Assembly: GCA_014729315.1 (NCBI GenBank)
Contig: WJKD01000575.1
Span: 1-38,807, forward strand
From: Promethearchaeota archaeon
Lineage (GTDB): Archaea > Asgardarchaeota > Lokiarchaeia > Sigynarchaeales > SOKP01
Length of the DNA: 38,807 nucleotides
Direction of reading: 5' to 3'
The notes below the pieces were generated by a model. That model was not told the DNA's origin. It saw nothing but the letters and a program-made list of their open reading frames with translations, and searched no databases. This document shows positions 8,226 to 16,955 of the stretch, piece after piece. The position numbers and the translations under genes were made by a program. The first letter of the stretch is position 1. Each line of letters begins with the position of its first letter.

Positions 8226-9134
8226 ATGGAAGATTTCATTGAAGTTTTGCACTCCGATGGTATTAAAATTCAATTTGTTAAGGGTTTAGGTGGAGCTAAG
8301 TATCCATATTCAAACTCGCTTCTGATTAACAATTGGTTGATAGATACTGGAATATCAAGTAAGCACTTAAGAAAATTAAAAAGAAAATATGAAATAAATC
8401 ATGTAATTTTGACACATTGGCACGAGGATCACATTTCGGGGAACCGTTTTTTTAAAGATGTGAATTTCTACTGCCATCTAAAGGATAAATCTTTGATTGA
8501 GAATGTAGATATGTTTTATAAATACTACGGTATAGAAGATACGCCCGCAGCTAAACTCTTTCAGTCAATAATGGAAGGTTTTAGGATAGAAAATACTCCA
8601 ATAACCAAAAGTTTCCGAGACAAAGATAAATTTCCAATCGAAGAAAATTATAATATTCAAATAATCCACACTCCAGGGCATACAGCAGGTCATAGTTGCA
8701 TATACGATTCGCAACAAAAATTATGTTTTTTAGCTGACATTGACTTGTCTAGTTTTCCCTTTTATGGTTCTCTCGACGCTAATTTAATGGATTTTGAAAA
8801 TTCGATAGAAAAGCTTAAGAAGGTCGAAATTGATATTGCGATATCTTCTCATAAATCCATTTTAAGGGGAAAGAACTTAATAAAAGAAGAATTAAAAAAC
8901 TACACGTCAGTTATATGGAAAAGAGACGATCGAATCTTAGAAAATCTCTCAGAAAAAACCCCGAAAACGATTGATGACTTATCTTATAAAAATCTTATTT
9001 ACAAAAGATACAATAAAATAGAAAAAATTTACGAAATTATTGCTGAAAAACTCATGATAAAGGAACATCTCAAAAAACTTGTTAAGAACGGAAGAATAAT
9101 CTTGACAAAAGAAGGATATTTATTAAACGAATAG
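8226..9134 (+). CDS. Metallo-beta-lactamase-fold hydrolase
   Basis: 302 residues, cytosolic (no signal peptide). The MBL dimetal site is complete: THWHEDH (about 61-67), HTPGHTAGHS (third-site His about 149), the bridging Asp in ADIDLSS, and a final His in SSHKS. The C-terminal third is a helical, Lys-rich segment with a winged-helix feel (ENLSEKTPKTIDDL ... LKKLVKNGRIILTKEGYLL), the arrangement of LACTB2/hydroxyacylglutathione-hydrolase-like proteins. Substrate is open: thioester hydrolase, lactonase or nuclease are all possible. ATG start; monocistronic. Confidence 0.82.
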   Translation: MEDFIEVLHSDGIKIQFVKGLGGAKYPYSNSLLINNWLIDTGISSKHLRKLKRKYEINHVILTHWHEDHISGNRFFKDVNFYCHLKDKSLIENVDMFYKYYGIEDTPAAKLFQSIMEGFRIENTPITKSFRDKDKFPIEENYNIQIIHTPGHTAGHSCIYDSQQKLCFLADIDLSSFPFYGSLDANLMDFENSIEKLKKVEIDIAISSHKSILRGKNLIKEELKNYTSVIWKRDDRILENLSEKTPKTIDDLSYKNLIYKRYNKIEKIYEIIAEKLMIKEHLKKLVKNGRIILTKEGYLLNE

Positions 9135-9223
9135 GAGCTTTTCTTCATTAAGATTCAGTTTAAAAAATAGGAAAATAAAAAAAAGTTAAAAAAAAATGAA
9201 TATATTGGATTAAAATATACTTT

Positions 9224-10690
9224 TTATCCTTCCTCTGTTAGTCTTTCAATTTTACTGGGCATTTCTTCTTCAAAAACGATTTCTTCAGGGAATTTCTTAA
9301 GCACGTCTTTGATGTTAATGCCTTTTTTTGCCAGACTTCTTTTTCTTATGTAATACACGATAGCACCAATCAGAGTATAAGGTAAAACAACCAAAGCAAT
9401 AATTAAACCCGCATCGGGATCAAAAAACAATAATAATACAAAGACAGCGGATACAATAGCCCCAATCATACCCATAATTTTTATAGTTTTTATAGAAGGT
9501 TTAAATCCTGAACTCTTATGCAAATTCGGGAATTTTTTTGGAAGTTTTATAGCAGCTATGCAGAGAGGTATTTGTATTAATAATGCAGCAACTCCAGTAA
9601 AAGCGCTTAATAAAACTGCGGCAGTAGCAATACCGTATTCAGGAGTGAGCAACGGAATAAAAATCAAGATGAAGATAATTCCTATAACAAGTAAGAGAGT
9701 TAAAGCGGGTATTGGTGTCTTATATTTTTTATGTACCTTAGTGAATTTATCCGAAAAGAGGCCGTCTCTTCCTGCCATTAGAATATCTCTTGAATATGCT
9801 AAATATACAGGATGAATAGTTGAGGCAATCGCCACAACAATGAGTATAGTAACTAAGATAATTGCTCCTTGAGGTAAGATACGCCCTTTCGTTAAGATTT
9901 CTGTAACGGTCCCTACAGGTTCGTTCCATGGATGAATCGCAGCTACCATTAGAGATTGGAAGGTATATAAGCCTACTAAGAGCGGAATACTTATTAATAG
10001 AGCAAGAGGGATATTCTTTTTAGGATTTTTTACTTCTCCGGCAACATCGAGAATCAAAGTGAATCCAACATACGAGAAAAAGAACACTAAAGAGGCAAAC
10101 AAAAGAGGACTTAGACCGAGTTGCGGCGGAATAATCGGATCTAAATTATTTGGATTATAAAAGGGAATCGCAGCAATAATAAAAATAATCATAACTAGTA
10201 CATCTCCAAAAAGCGTTATGATCATCTCGACGGCACCCGAAATCTTTACTTGGAGAAAATTAATAAGATAAAATATAACCAAAACAGCTATTCCAACCAC
10301 GATGACAAATATCATTACCATATTCTCTGGAATTAAAAATAATTCAGAAAGAAATAATCCTAGAACCGCAGCGAGGGTAGCAAGCGCTGATCCTACTGCT
10401 AATAAAATTAACCACACAGTAAGGAATCCTGCTAATCCTCCTGTCAGTCTGCTATTAACTACATAAGAACCTCCAGCAACTGGAATAGCTGAGCCTATAT
10501 ATGCAGCAATAAACGCAACAAACACCGCAGGTATTACTGCAATAAGATACGCTAAAAATACTGCAGGTCCCGTTCTTGATAGATATGCTGCTGGTGAGAC
10601 CCATATCGATGACCCTATTACCATCCCTATGATAATAAAGACTGCCATTGGAAGGCTTAATCCTCTTTGTAATTCCTTGTCTTCAGCCAT
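9224..10690 (-). CDS. APC-family amino-acid permease
   Basis: 488 residues with about 12 hydrophobic helices. The unwound TM1 motif typical of APC carriers is seen (IIGMVIGSSIWVSP), as is the TM6 region FFFSYVGFTLILDVAGEVKNPKKNIP that ends in the family's E-x-K-N-P-x-K-x-I-P signature. The short cytoplasmic C-tail is acidic. Predicted job: import or exchange of amino acids across the cytoplasmic membrane. Substrate cannot be read from sequence. No operon partner; its ATG is divergent from the DUF998-like gene. Confidence 0.88.
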   Translation of the reverse strand: MAEDKELQRGLSLPMAVFIIIGMVIGSSIWVSPAAYLSRTGPAVFLAYLIAVIPAVFVAFIAAYIGSAIPVAGGSYVVNSRLTGGLAGFLTVWLILLAVGSALATLAAVLGLFLSELFLIPENMVMIFVIVVGIAVLVIFYLINFLQVKISGAVEMIITLFGDVLVMIIFIIAAIPFYNPNNLDPIIPPQLGLSPLLFASLVFFFSYVGFTLILDVAGEVKNPKKNIPLALLISIPLLVGLYTFQSLMVAAIHPWNEPVGTVTEILTKGRILPQGAIILVTILIVVAIASTIHPVYLAYSRDILMAGRDGLFSDKFTKVHKKYKTPIPALTLLLVIGIIFILIFIPLLTPEYGIATAAVLLSAFTGVAALLIQIPLCIAAIKLPKKFPNLHKSSGFKPSIKTIKIMGMIGAIVSAVFVLLLFFDPDAGLIIALVVLPYTLIGAIVYYIRKRSLAKKGINIKDVLKKFPEEIVFEEEMPSKIERLTEEG

Positions 10691-10919
10691 TTTTATTTTT
10701 CACATTATTCAATTTTTTATTTTTTATTAAGAGAATAAAACATTAGTTGATAATTAGACTATTTGAAATAAATATTTAAATCTTAAACTCTAAGACCTAA
10801 AGATTTTTACTTTTTTATTAAGGAAACTCGGAAAAAAAATCATCAGATTTTTTAATGGAGAGATAAAAATTACAAATTAACTCAATTAAATAATTAATTA
10901 CATTTTAGAGATAAAAAAT

Positions 10920-11567
10920 ATGGAAAAAAATCCTTTAAAATGGCCTTTAGTAGTTTTAGCAGGGATAATGATATGGATAACTGACATTTTCTTCAATCTG
11001 AACGCAATATTATTATGGCCGAACGGAAATTTTTCTCCTTTCGAAAATTATCATAGCGATTTGGGACGAACTATACCCGGTCCGCGAGGGCATAATTCCG
11101 AATTAGGAGCACAATTTTATAATTGCGGACAGGTATTTCAAGGAGTAACGGTTATATTTTTTGCGATTGGATTATCCATTGCATATACTGAGGAAAAAAG
11201 AATAAGGATCATTCTGATTTTGGGACAAATTTTTGGAATCCTAGTAGGTATAGCATTGATTATGAACGGTATCTATTCAGAAGATTTTCAACCATATCAT
11301 GGTCAATGGTCTGAAGTTATTTTTATAAGCATTATGAGCACTGAATTGCTGAGTAATTACGCGTTATTGAAAAATCCCAGTTTTAGAAAAAAAATAGCCT
11401 ATTTCGGATTTGTTGCTGGATTTATCAACTTATTCTTTCTAATCGTATTTATCGGTAATATTCCTATACTAACATACTTCATCGAATACCTGGCAATTTA
11501 TGGAGCAGAAATTTGGGTGGCGCTGGTTGCTATTAATGCCTTTAAGAACGAAGTCTCAATCGAATAG
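10920..11567 (+). CDS. DUF998-like multi-pass membrane protein
   Basis: 215 residues with about six transmembrane helices. The first loop carries NYHSDLGRTIPGPRGHNSELGAQFYNCGQ, resembling the conserved SDLG ... GAxxFNxG pattern of DUF998/Frag1-like proteins, and a later loop has EDFQPYHGQWSEVIF, matching that family's acidic/His loop. No enzymatic activity can be asserted. The leader is AT-only with no Shine-Dalgarno. Neighbour genes are divergent (permease) or convergent (TetR). Confidence 0.6.
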   Translation: MEKNPLKWPLVVLAGIMIWITDIFFNLNAILLWPNGNFSPFENYHSDLGRTIPGPRGHNSELGAQFYNCGQVFQGVTVIFFAIGLSIAYTEEKRIRIILILGQIFGILVGIALIMNGIYSEDFQPYHGQWSEVIFISIMSTELLSNYALLKNPSFRKKIAYFGFVAGFINLFFLIVFIGNIPILTYFIEYLAIYGAEIWVALVAINAFKNEVSIE

Positions 11568-11624
11568 TTAATAAAAAAACAATTAATACACCTTAAAATG
11601 AGATTCTCAATTTAAGTTCCAATA

Positions 11625-11632
11625 TTTTTTTT
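11625..11632 (+). terminator. Oligo-T terminator between convergent genes
   Basis: A run of eight T in the 76-base convergent spacer after the DUF998-like gene fits archaeal termination. Confidence 0.35.
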
Positions 11633-11643
11633 ATATTTTGGAC

Positions 11644-12297
11644 TTACTTCTCAATAAGTTTCTTTATTTGCTGAATCATGAATTTACGGAACGATTTTAC
11701 CTTTTCTTTGGTTGGATTTTTATCAATAGGTTCATATATAATTTTACTTGCTCTAAAATCCCTTTCGACAAAAATAGCACCTTGGACTAGGGAATAAACG
11801 AAATAAGATAAAAAATTTTCATCCATTTTTTTGATTTCATTTTTCTCCATTGCGCTTTTTAATGCTTTTTTAATTAAATCTAAAGGGTCTATTAGTTTAT
11901 AATTTTTTTCTATGGGACCAACCTTTTTAGATGGAGGAGCTGGAATCAAAAACATCATTTGAAATCGTCGATAATCATTTTTTGCTAAGTCAAGATAATA
12001 ATTTGCGATTTCTTCAAGTAATTTAAAGATATCACCTTTATGTTCCTCGATAATTTGTTCCATTTCATTTTTTAATTTCTTGAAATCTTGGTTTCTTATC
12101 GCTATCCAAAGTTCTCGTTTACTTTTAACATAATTATAGAGATTTCCTTGGGACATATTTAGTTTTTTTGCTAAAGCACGCGTGCTAAATCCGTAAGAAC
12201 CTTTTGATACGAACAATTCTCTTCCTGTCTCTATTATTCTCTGAAATTCTTTTTGTTTATCTTCTTCAGAACGCGCTGGGGTCTTTCTTGGAGTCAT
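11644..12297 (-). CDS. TetR-family transcriptional regulator
   Basis: 217 residues. The N-terminal DNA-binding domain is canonical: IIETGRELFVSKGSYGFSTR then ALAKKLNMSQGNLYNYVKSKREL (helix-turn-helix, about 40-62, with the NLYNYVKSKxEL signature). The rest is a helical ligand/dimer domain without a recognised pocket. Start is the ATG at 12297. It is divergent from the ParB-like gene, and the shared spacer holds two perfect inverted repeats, one overlapping its own TATA-like region, which suggests autoregulation. TetR regulators near acyl-CoA ligase and hydratase genes often sense acyl-CoA; that link here is only inference. Confidence 0.85.
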   Translation of the reverse strand: MTPRKTPARSEEDKQKEFQRIIETGRELFVSKGSYGFSTRALAKKLNMSQGNLYNYVKSKRELWIAIRNQDFKKLKNEMEQIIEEHKGDIFKLLEEIANYYLDLAKNDYRRFQMMFLIPAPPSKKVGPIEKNYKLIDPLDLIKKALKSAMEKNEIKKMDENFLSYFVYSLVQGAIFVERDFRASKIIYEPIDKNPTKEKVKSFRKFMIQQIKKLIEK

Positions 12298-12300
12298 AGT

Positions 12301-12321
12301 CTTATAATATCTATTTATAAG
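12301..12321 (-). promoter_or_regulatory. Inverted repeat overlapping the tetR TATA region
   Basis: Perfect 7-base arms CTTATAA / TTATAAG with a 7-base spacer, ending three bases from the TetR start codon. Read on the minus strand it contains CTTATAAATA, an archaeal TATA-like sequence. Could be an autoregulatory operator, but AT-rich symmetry of this length can also arise by chance. Confidence 0.4.
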
Positions 12322-12391
12322 ATTTTTAATAAGCTTTATTTAAAAATACCGAAAGGAGAAACATTTAAAAATTTTAAAATCAACTTTTGAA

Positions 12392-12418
12392 TAATCATTG
12401 ATTACTGGTCAATGATTA
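12392..12418. promoter_or_regulatory. 27-base operator-like inverted repeat between tetR and parB-like gene
   Basis: Perfect 10-base arms TAATCATTGA / TCAATGATTA around the 7-base centre TTACTGG. It lies 95 bases before the TetR start and 114 before the ParB-like start. Size and symmetry fit a TetR-dimer operator controlling the divergent pair; a binding site for the ParB-like protein itself is the alternative. Confidence 0.6.
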
Positions 12419-12531
12419 CTCAAAAATAAGAATGAAAAATGTAACATACAAGAATCAAAAGATTCATCTAATCTTTAGGAATCTAGAAAAAAAAGATTAA
12501 ATCACTAATTGATTAAGGAGTCGATTATTTA

Positions 12532-13413
12532 ATGGAAGATTGTCTAAAAAAAATATCGAATATCGAATTTCTAAATATTAACGAAATAAAAATAGAGGAG
12601 AAAGAGAGGATAAGAACAGGGACGGGAACAAATATATCCGATTTAAAAAAATCTATTGATGAGCTAGGTTTATTCCATCCTATTATTGTAAATCAGAAAA
12701 AGAAGTTGATCGCGGGATATAGAAGACTAAAGGCCTGTAAAGAATTGGGCTGGAAAAATGTTCCTGCAATTAAGAGGATGGATCTAGACAAATTGCAGGA
12801 ATTAAGCGTAGAGGTTGAAGAAAATCTTCGAAGAAAAGATTTGGCACCATACGAGATCGATATTGCTATTGCAAAATGGAAAAGAATTTACGAGGAATTA
12901 CATCCAGAAACAAAGCATCTGGCGCATGTAAGAAAATCCAATAGAGACGAAAAAGGAAGAATTCAATCAAGAAAAGTAATGTTTATCAATGAGGAAGAAT
13001 CTTCCTCTTCGAGTGAAACTGAAAATTTAAAGAACAAAAAGTCGAGTGCTGAGAGATTTACAAAAGTTGCTGCGAAATGCACAAAATTATCCGAAAGAAC
13101 CATTCGAAATAGAGCTCGAGTAGGAGAAGCAATATTAAGCAATAAGTATGATTCCAAAGTCGTAGATCTTTATAAAGAAAACCAGATCACGCACACTCAG
13201 ATGTTAGATATTGATAAGGGGAAAAACAAGAAAAAGGAAGAGAAGAAGGTTAAAGATAAGATCGAAAGTAAAGAAACTAACTTCTGTAGAGACTGTAATA
13301 ACGCAAAAATTAGCTGCTGTCCAGACTGTGGAAATAAAATAATTGTTTGCGATAAAGGAAATTTAGTTGTAAAGGGTTTTAATTCTGAAGCGTGTAACGA
13401 CTTTAAAAAATAG
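12532..13413 (+). CDS. Orphan ParB/Srx-fold DNA-binding protein with C-terminal zinc-ribbon-like cysteines
   Basis: 293 residues. The N-terminal ParB-like domain (about 15-110) shows DLKKSIDELGLFHPIIVN, LIAGYRRLKACKELGW (box II, GxRR with Tyr for Glu) and VEENLRRKDLAPYEID, all diagnostic. A helical region with a KorB-like HTH (FTKVAAKCTKLSERTIRNRARVGEAI) follows, then a Lys/Glu-rich linker and a Cys tail CRDCNNAKISCCPDCGNKIIVC. An AAGGAG motif precedes the ATG by 11 bases. There is no ParA neighbour and no plasmid or phage gene in view, so chromosome segregation is not supported; transcription control or an element-derived regulator is more likely. A role with the TetR gene is inferred from position only. 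Confidence 0.75.
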   Translation: MEDCLKKISNIEFLNINEIKIEEKERIRTGTGTNISDLKKSIDELGLFHPIIVNQKKKLIAGYRRLKACKELGWKNVPAIKRMDLDKLQELSVEVEENLRRKDLAPYEIDIAIAKWKRIYEELHPETKHLAHVRKSNRDEKGRIQSRKVMFINEEESSSSSETENLKNKKSSAERFTKVAAKCTKLSERTIRNRARVGEAILSNKYDSKVVDLYKENQITHTQMLDIDKGKNKKKEEKKVKDKIESKETNFCRDCNNAKISCCPDCGNKIIVCDKGNLVVKGFNSEACNDFKK

Positions 13414-13578
13414 AGTGATTGGTTAAGTCCTTAGTGATAATTAGCGAAAATAGGTAGTTCAATCTTTCAAATTACCATATGAGATATAAAATATATATGT
13501 AAATTAGAATATCAATACACAACAAGATACAAATTAAATATTGTAATAATAAAAAGACGATTTAGATGTGAAAAAGAT

Positions 13579-15216
13579 TTGAAACCGCCAGAATTAAAAT
13601 TTTTATGGGAATATGTAGAATTTTGGGCTAAGCAAGATCCGAATTTTATTAGTGTTAGATATAAAAGAAAAACGCTAACTTCGGAAGAAATAAATGAACA
13701 ATCAAACAAACTTGCCATGGCGTTTCTTGAACTTGGTGTTGCAAAGGGCGATACTATATGCACCGTGTTACCTACGATTCCAGAATTTTTATTATGTTTT
13801 ATTGCAGCCAGTAAAATCGGGGCAATAACGGTACCAATGGATAAAGAGTATAAAATGACAGACTTCAAGACGTTAATTCCTCATACAAATCCAAAGGTAA
13901 TCATAACGATAAAAAAATGGCAAAAAAATAAGATCGCCGACAATCTAATGGAATTAAGCAAGGAGTTCAATAAAATTAAATTCATTATGATAGGTAAACA
14001 CGAACTAGGACCAAGTTTAGATCAAATATTAGAAAAAGAATACAATCTTCAAGAGGATTTAAAACAGGCAAAAAATGACCAAGATCCGGGGGATTGCACT
14101 CTTGTAATTTGGACAGGAGGCACAACTGGAGCCCCTAAGGCAGTTGAAATAAGTCACACTAATATTATTAAAATGTGTTTGATAGAATACGATGTTATTA
14201 TAGGAGGACTTGGAAAATTAGGCGTTGACATTGATAGAAACGAATTCAAGCATTTAGTAAACTTGCCAGTTAGTCATGTAGGAGGAACTATTGAAATTAT
14301 GGGAACTGGTATGATTGGGGGCTTGGAAATGTTATTTCAAGCTTCTTGGTCTCCGTGGGACGCTCTAAAAGCAATGAAAAAATACAGACTCCCTTTTATG
14401 GGCGGAGTTCCGACTATGTTCAAGATCTTTCTATCACTACCAGACTTGGATAATTACGCTCCAAAAGAAAATCTCAGATTAATTGTACTTTCCGGCGAGA
14501 AGGTATCCTACGATATTATTAATTCTATTCAGAATCGAATTTGTAATAATATCATTATCGGGTATGGAAGTACAGAAGCAGGATCGGAAGTGACTTTTAC
14601 AGAAATTTTAAATACAGACGAGCAATTCAAAAGAGTGGCAAATGGCTATGTTGGCAAAGCTCTACCAGGGATGGATATCAAAATTGTTGATGAAGATTTT
14701 AACGAACTTCCAATTGGCCAAACAGGTGAGATCATAACTAAAGGTCCTCTTGCTGCAAAATCATACTTTAAAATGCCGCAAGAAGATAAAGCGGGATTTA
14801 CACCAGATGGATATTGTAGGACCGGTGATTTAGGGTTTCTCGAAGAGGATGGAAGTTTATTTATTACTGGGAGGATTAAAGAAATTATTCGAGTCGGAGC
14901 CTACACAGTTTATCCAGTAGAAATAGAAGAACTTGTTTTAACTCACCCTAAAGTAGCCATTGCTGCAGCATTAGGAGCTCCTGACGAAATCAAGGGCGAA
15001 ATCGTTTGGTTGGTAATTGGTCCAGAATTAGGAACAAAATTTGACGAATCTGACAAACAGGAAATATTAGAAAAATGTAAAAAGAATTTAGCTAAGTTTA
15101 AAGTACCAGAAAAGTTAATTGTGTATCCATTAGACCCGAATGATTTACCAATAACGAGAATAGGAAAAGTGGATAAAGTTAGACTAAAGAAGGAACTTAT
15201 CCCTAAAAAAAATTGA
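13579..15216 (+). CDS. AMP-forming acyl-CoA synthetase (ANL superfamily)
   Basis: 545 residues from a TTG. It activates a carboxylic acid with ATP and joins it to CoA. Motifs: the P-loop TLVIWTGGTTGAPKAVEISH (about 173-192; WTGG instead of the common TSGT), the adenine-binding YGSTEAGSE, the hinge region YCRTGDLGFLEEDGSLFITGRIKE, the CoA-side motif VGAYTVYPVEIEELV, and a C-terminal lysine in ITRIGKVDK in the place of the A10 catalytic Lys. The substrate (fatty, branched or aromatic acid) cannot be read. It heads a three-gene same-strand cluster with two enoyl-CoA hydratases, suggesting acid activation followed by beta-oxidation-type hydration or the reverse. A long leader with a TATA-like run (about 13487-13498) precedes it. 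Confidence 0.88.
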   Translation: MKPPELKFLWEYVEFWAKQDPNFISVRYKRKTLTSEEINEQSNKLAMAFLELGVAKGDTICTVLPTIPEFLLCFIAASKIGAITVPMDKEYKMTDFKTLIPHTNPKVIITIKKWQKNKIADNLMELSKEFNKIKFIMIGKHELGPSLDQILEKEYNLQEDLKQAKNDQDPGDCTLVIWTGGTTGAPKAVEISHTNIIKMCLIEYDVIIGGLGKLGVDIDRNEFKHLVNLPVSHVGGTIEIMGTGMIGGLEMLFQASWSPWDALKAMKKYRLPFMGGVPTMFKIFLSLPDLDNYAPKENLRLIVLSGEKVSYDIINSIQNRICNNIIIGYGSTEAGSEVTFTEILNTDEQFKRVANGYVGKALPGMDIKIVDEDFNELPIGQTGEIITKGPLAAKSYFKMPQEDKAGFTPDGYCRTGDLGFLEEDGSLFITGRIKEIIRVGAYTVYPVEIEELVLTHPKVAIAAALGAPDEIKGEIVWLVIGPELGTKFDESDKQEILEKCKKNLAKFKVPEKLIVYPLDPNDLPITRIGKVDKVRLKKELIPKKN

Positions 15217-15281
15217 AGAATTCTTTTTGATCTTTTGAATCCAAAAGATAAAATAAAATAAATAAACAAAGGAGAAACAAG

Positions 15282-16049
15282 TTGGAAGATTTAGTACAAT
15301 ATAAGAAAGAAGGAGATTCTATCGGAAGGATCATTCTCAATAGAGCTAATAAACACAATTCTCTTGATTTTCTCACAATGACGCAGTTAATTGAAAAATT
15401 TACTTTAAGCAGAAAGAACGAGGATAAATGTGTGGTATTCACCGCTAAAGGTAAAGATTTTACGGTTGGAGATGATTTGAAATATACCTATAACTTATTG
15501 AACGATATAAATAACTTTCCTGAAGCAATTAAATTTATAAAAAAATTTCAAGATGTAACCAGAGTAATGTTGAATCATCCCGGTGTTCTGATCGCGGGGT
15601 TACACGGTCACGTAATTGGTGGTGGGTTTGAAATGTTGTTAAGCTGTGATCTTAGAATTGCAGCTACGGACACTAAAATTATCCTTCCTGAATTAGGTGT
15701 GGGATTATTTTTCTCTAATGCGTCAACAAAACTTTTACCTCAAATAATAGGAATGGGGAAAGCGAAAGAATTAATGTTCCTTGGTGAAGAAATTTCTGCA
15801 GAAGAGGCATATCGTTTAAATTTAGTAAACAAAATATGTAAACCTCAATCACTCGAAAGAATTCTCAAAAAAACAGCAAATATAATAATCCAAAAGGGAA
15901 CGATTTCTCTAAAAATAGCAAAAAAACTTTTGAACGAAAATTTTGACAAATCAATTGAAGGTGTTTTAGATAGCGAAGAGGGTGCTTTAATAACAGCTGG
16001 AGAATCGGAGGAAGCAAAAAAAAGAATAGGATTTTTCGTTAAAAAATAA
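15282..16049 (+). CDS. Enoyl-CoA hydratase/isomerase (crotonase), copy 1
   Basis: 255 residues, TTG start with AAAGGAG eight bases upstream. Crotonase fold: oxyanion segments DFTVGDDLKY and GLHGHVIGGGFEMLLSCDLRIAA, and two glutamates at the positions used by hydratases (LPELGVG and GKAKELMFLG). In the first oxyanion segment this copy has Asp where the neighbour has Ala (GDD versus GAD), the residue whose backbone NH normally holds the thioester. So its specificity may differ from copy 2 (hydratase, isomerase or hydrolase). It follows the acyl-CoA ligase by 65 bases and is probably co-transcribed. Confidence 0.88.
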   Translation: MEDLVQYKKEGDSIGRIILNRANKHNSLDFLTMTQLIEKFTLSRKNEDKCVVFTAKGKDFTVGDDLKYTYNLLNDINNFPEAIKFIKKFQDVTRVMLNHPGVLIAGLHGHVIGGGFEMLLSCDLRIAATDTKIILPELGVGLFFSNASTKLLPQIIGMGKAKELMFLGEEISAEEAYRLNLVNKICKPQSLERILKKTANIIIQKGTISLKIAKKLLNENFDKSIEGVLDSEEGALITAGESEEAKKRIGFFVKK

Positions 16050-16150
16050 AATCTTTAATATTTTTTATTTAACCTAAAAATAAACAATCATACGCTCTTT
16101 ATTTATACAGAGCTAATAAAAACAAAAAAAAATTAAGACGAGGGAATAAA

Positions 16151-16915
16151 TTGGAAAATAATATACTTTACAAAAAGCAAGGAGATATAGGAAAAATTAC
16201 ATTAAATAAACCAGATCAAAATAACACACTGGATTTAGAAACTATTACATCGTTAACTGCTGCATTTGACGAAAGCAGTCAAAACGACGATATTTGCGTT
16301 ATTTATTCAGCAAAAGGAAAACATTTTACCGTAGGTGCGGATTTAAAATACGGCTATGAGCTTTTAACAAGTCCAGATCGAATGGATGAGGCGGTAGAGT
16401 TTTTAGAATCGTGGCAAGTTTTAACCAGAGCGATGTTAAACCATTCAGGGATAATTATAACGGGTTTGCATGGATGGGTTATTGGAGGAGGTTTTGAGCA
16501 TTTATTGGGATGCGACTTAAGGATTGCAGCCACTGACACTAAAATTATGCTTCCTGAATTAGGCGTGGGTTTATTTTTCTCTAACGCATCAACAAAACTA
16601 CTTCCTCGCATAATTGGCGAAGGAAGAGCAAAAGAATTGATGATCTTGGGTAAAGAAATCTCCGCAGATGTTGCTCTTAAGTATGGCTTAGTTAACGAAA
16701 TATGTAAACCGCAATCTCTTAATCGGATTTTGAAAAAAACAGCAAATAGTATTATTCAAAAGGGTCATTTAGCGTTAAAATATACCAAAAAACTTCTTAA
16801 TGAAAATTACGACATGGACATCGAGGGTGTTTTGGGAAGAGAATCAATTGCGATGATTACTACGGGAAAATCCGAGACATTAAAGGAAAGATTAAAGAAA
16901 TTTGTTGAACATTAA
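16151..16915 (+). CDS. Enoyl-CoA hydratase/isomerase (crotonase), copy 2
   Basis: 254 residues, TTG start, weak Shine-Dalgarno-like GAGGGA. Clearly a tandem duplicate of the preceding gene: the block CDLRIAATDTKIxLPELGVG and its continuation FFSNASTKLLP are nearly identical. It has a canonical first oxyanion motif (HFTVGADLKY), IGGGFEHLLGCD, and both hydratase glutamates (PELG; RAKELMILG). Expected to add water to 2-enoyl-CoA in acyl-CoA turnover. The two copies are about 100 bases apart, so copy 2 may have its own promoter. Confidence 0.88.
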   Translation: MENNILYKKQGDIGKITLNKPDQNNTLDLETITSLTAAFDESSQNDDICVIYSAKGKHFTVGADLKYGYELLTSPDRMDEAVEFLESWQVLTRAMLNHSGIIITGLHGWVIGGGFEHLLGCDLRIAATDTKIMLPELGVGLFFSNASTKLLPRIIGEGRAKELMILGKEISADVALKYGLVNEICKPQSLNRILKKTANSIIQKGHLALKYTKKLLNENYDMDIEGVLGRESIAMITTGKSETLKERLKKFVEH

Positions 16916-16955
16916 TTCTTATTACACATGAAAAAAGAAATAATTAAAAATTTGA

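Noticed and set aside
12532..13413. ParB-like gene as evidence of an integrated plasmid or phage
   Set aside because: No ParA, replication, integrase, capsid or att-like repeats are seen around it; neighbours are metabolic or ordinary regulators.
13512..13868. 118-codon minus-strand frame over the start of the acyl-CoA ligase
   Set aside because: Antisense shadow of a well-supported gene; hydrophobic residues reflect the complementary codons.
14943..15269. 108-codon minus-strand frame at the end of the acyl-CoA ligase
   Set aside because: Covers the C-terminal ligase domain and the ribosome site of the next gene; no independent coding evidence.
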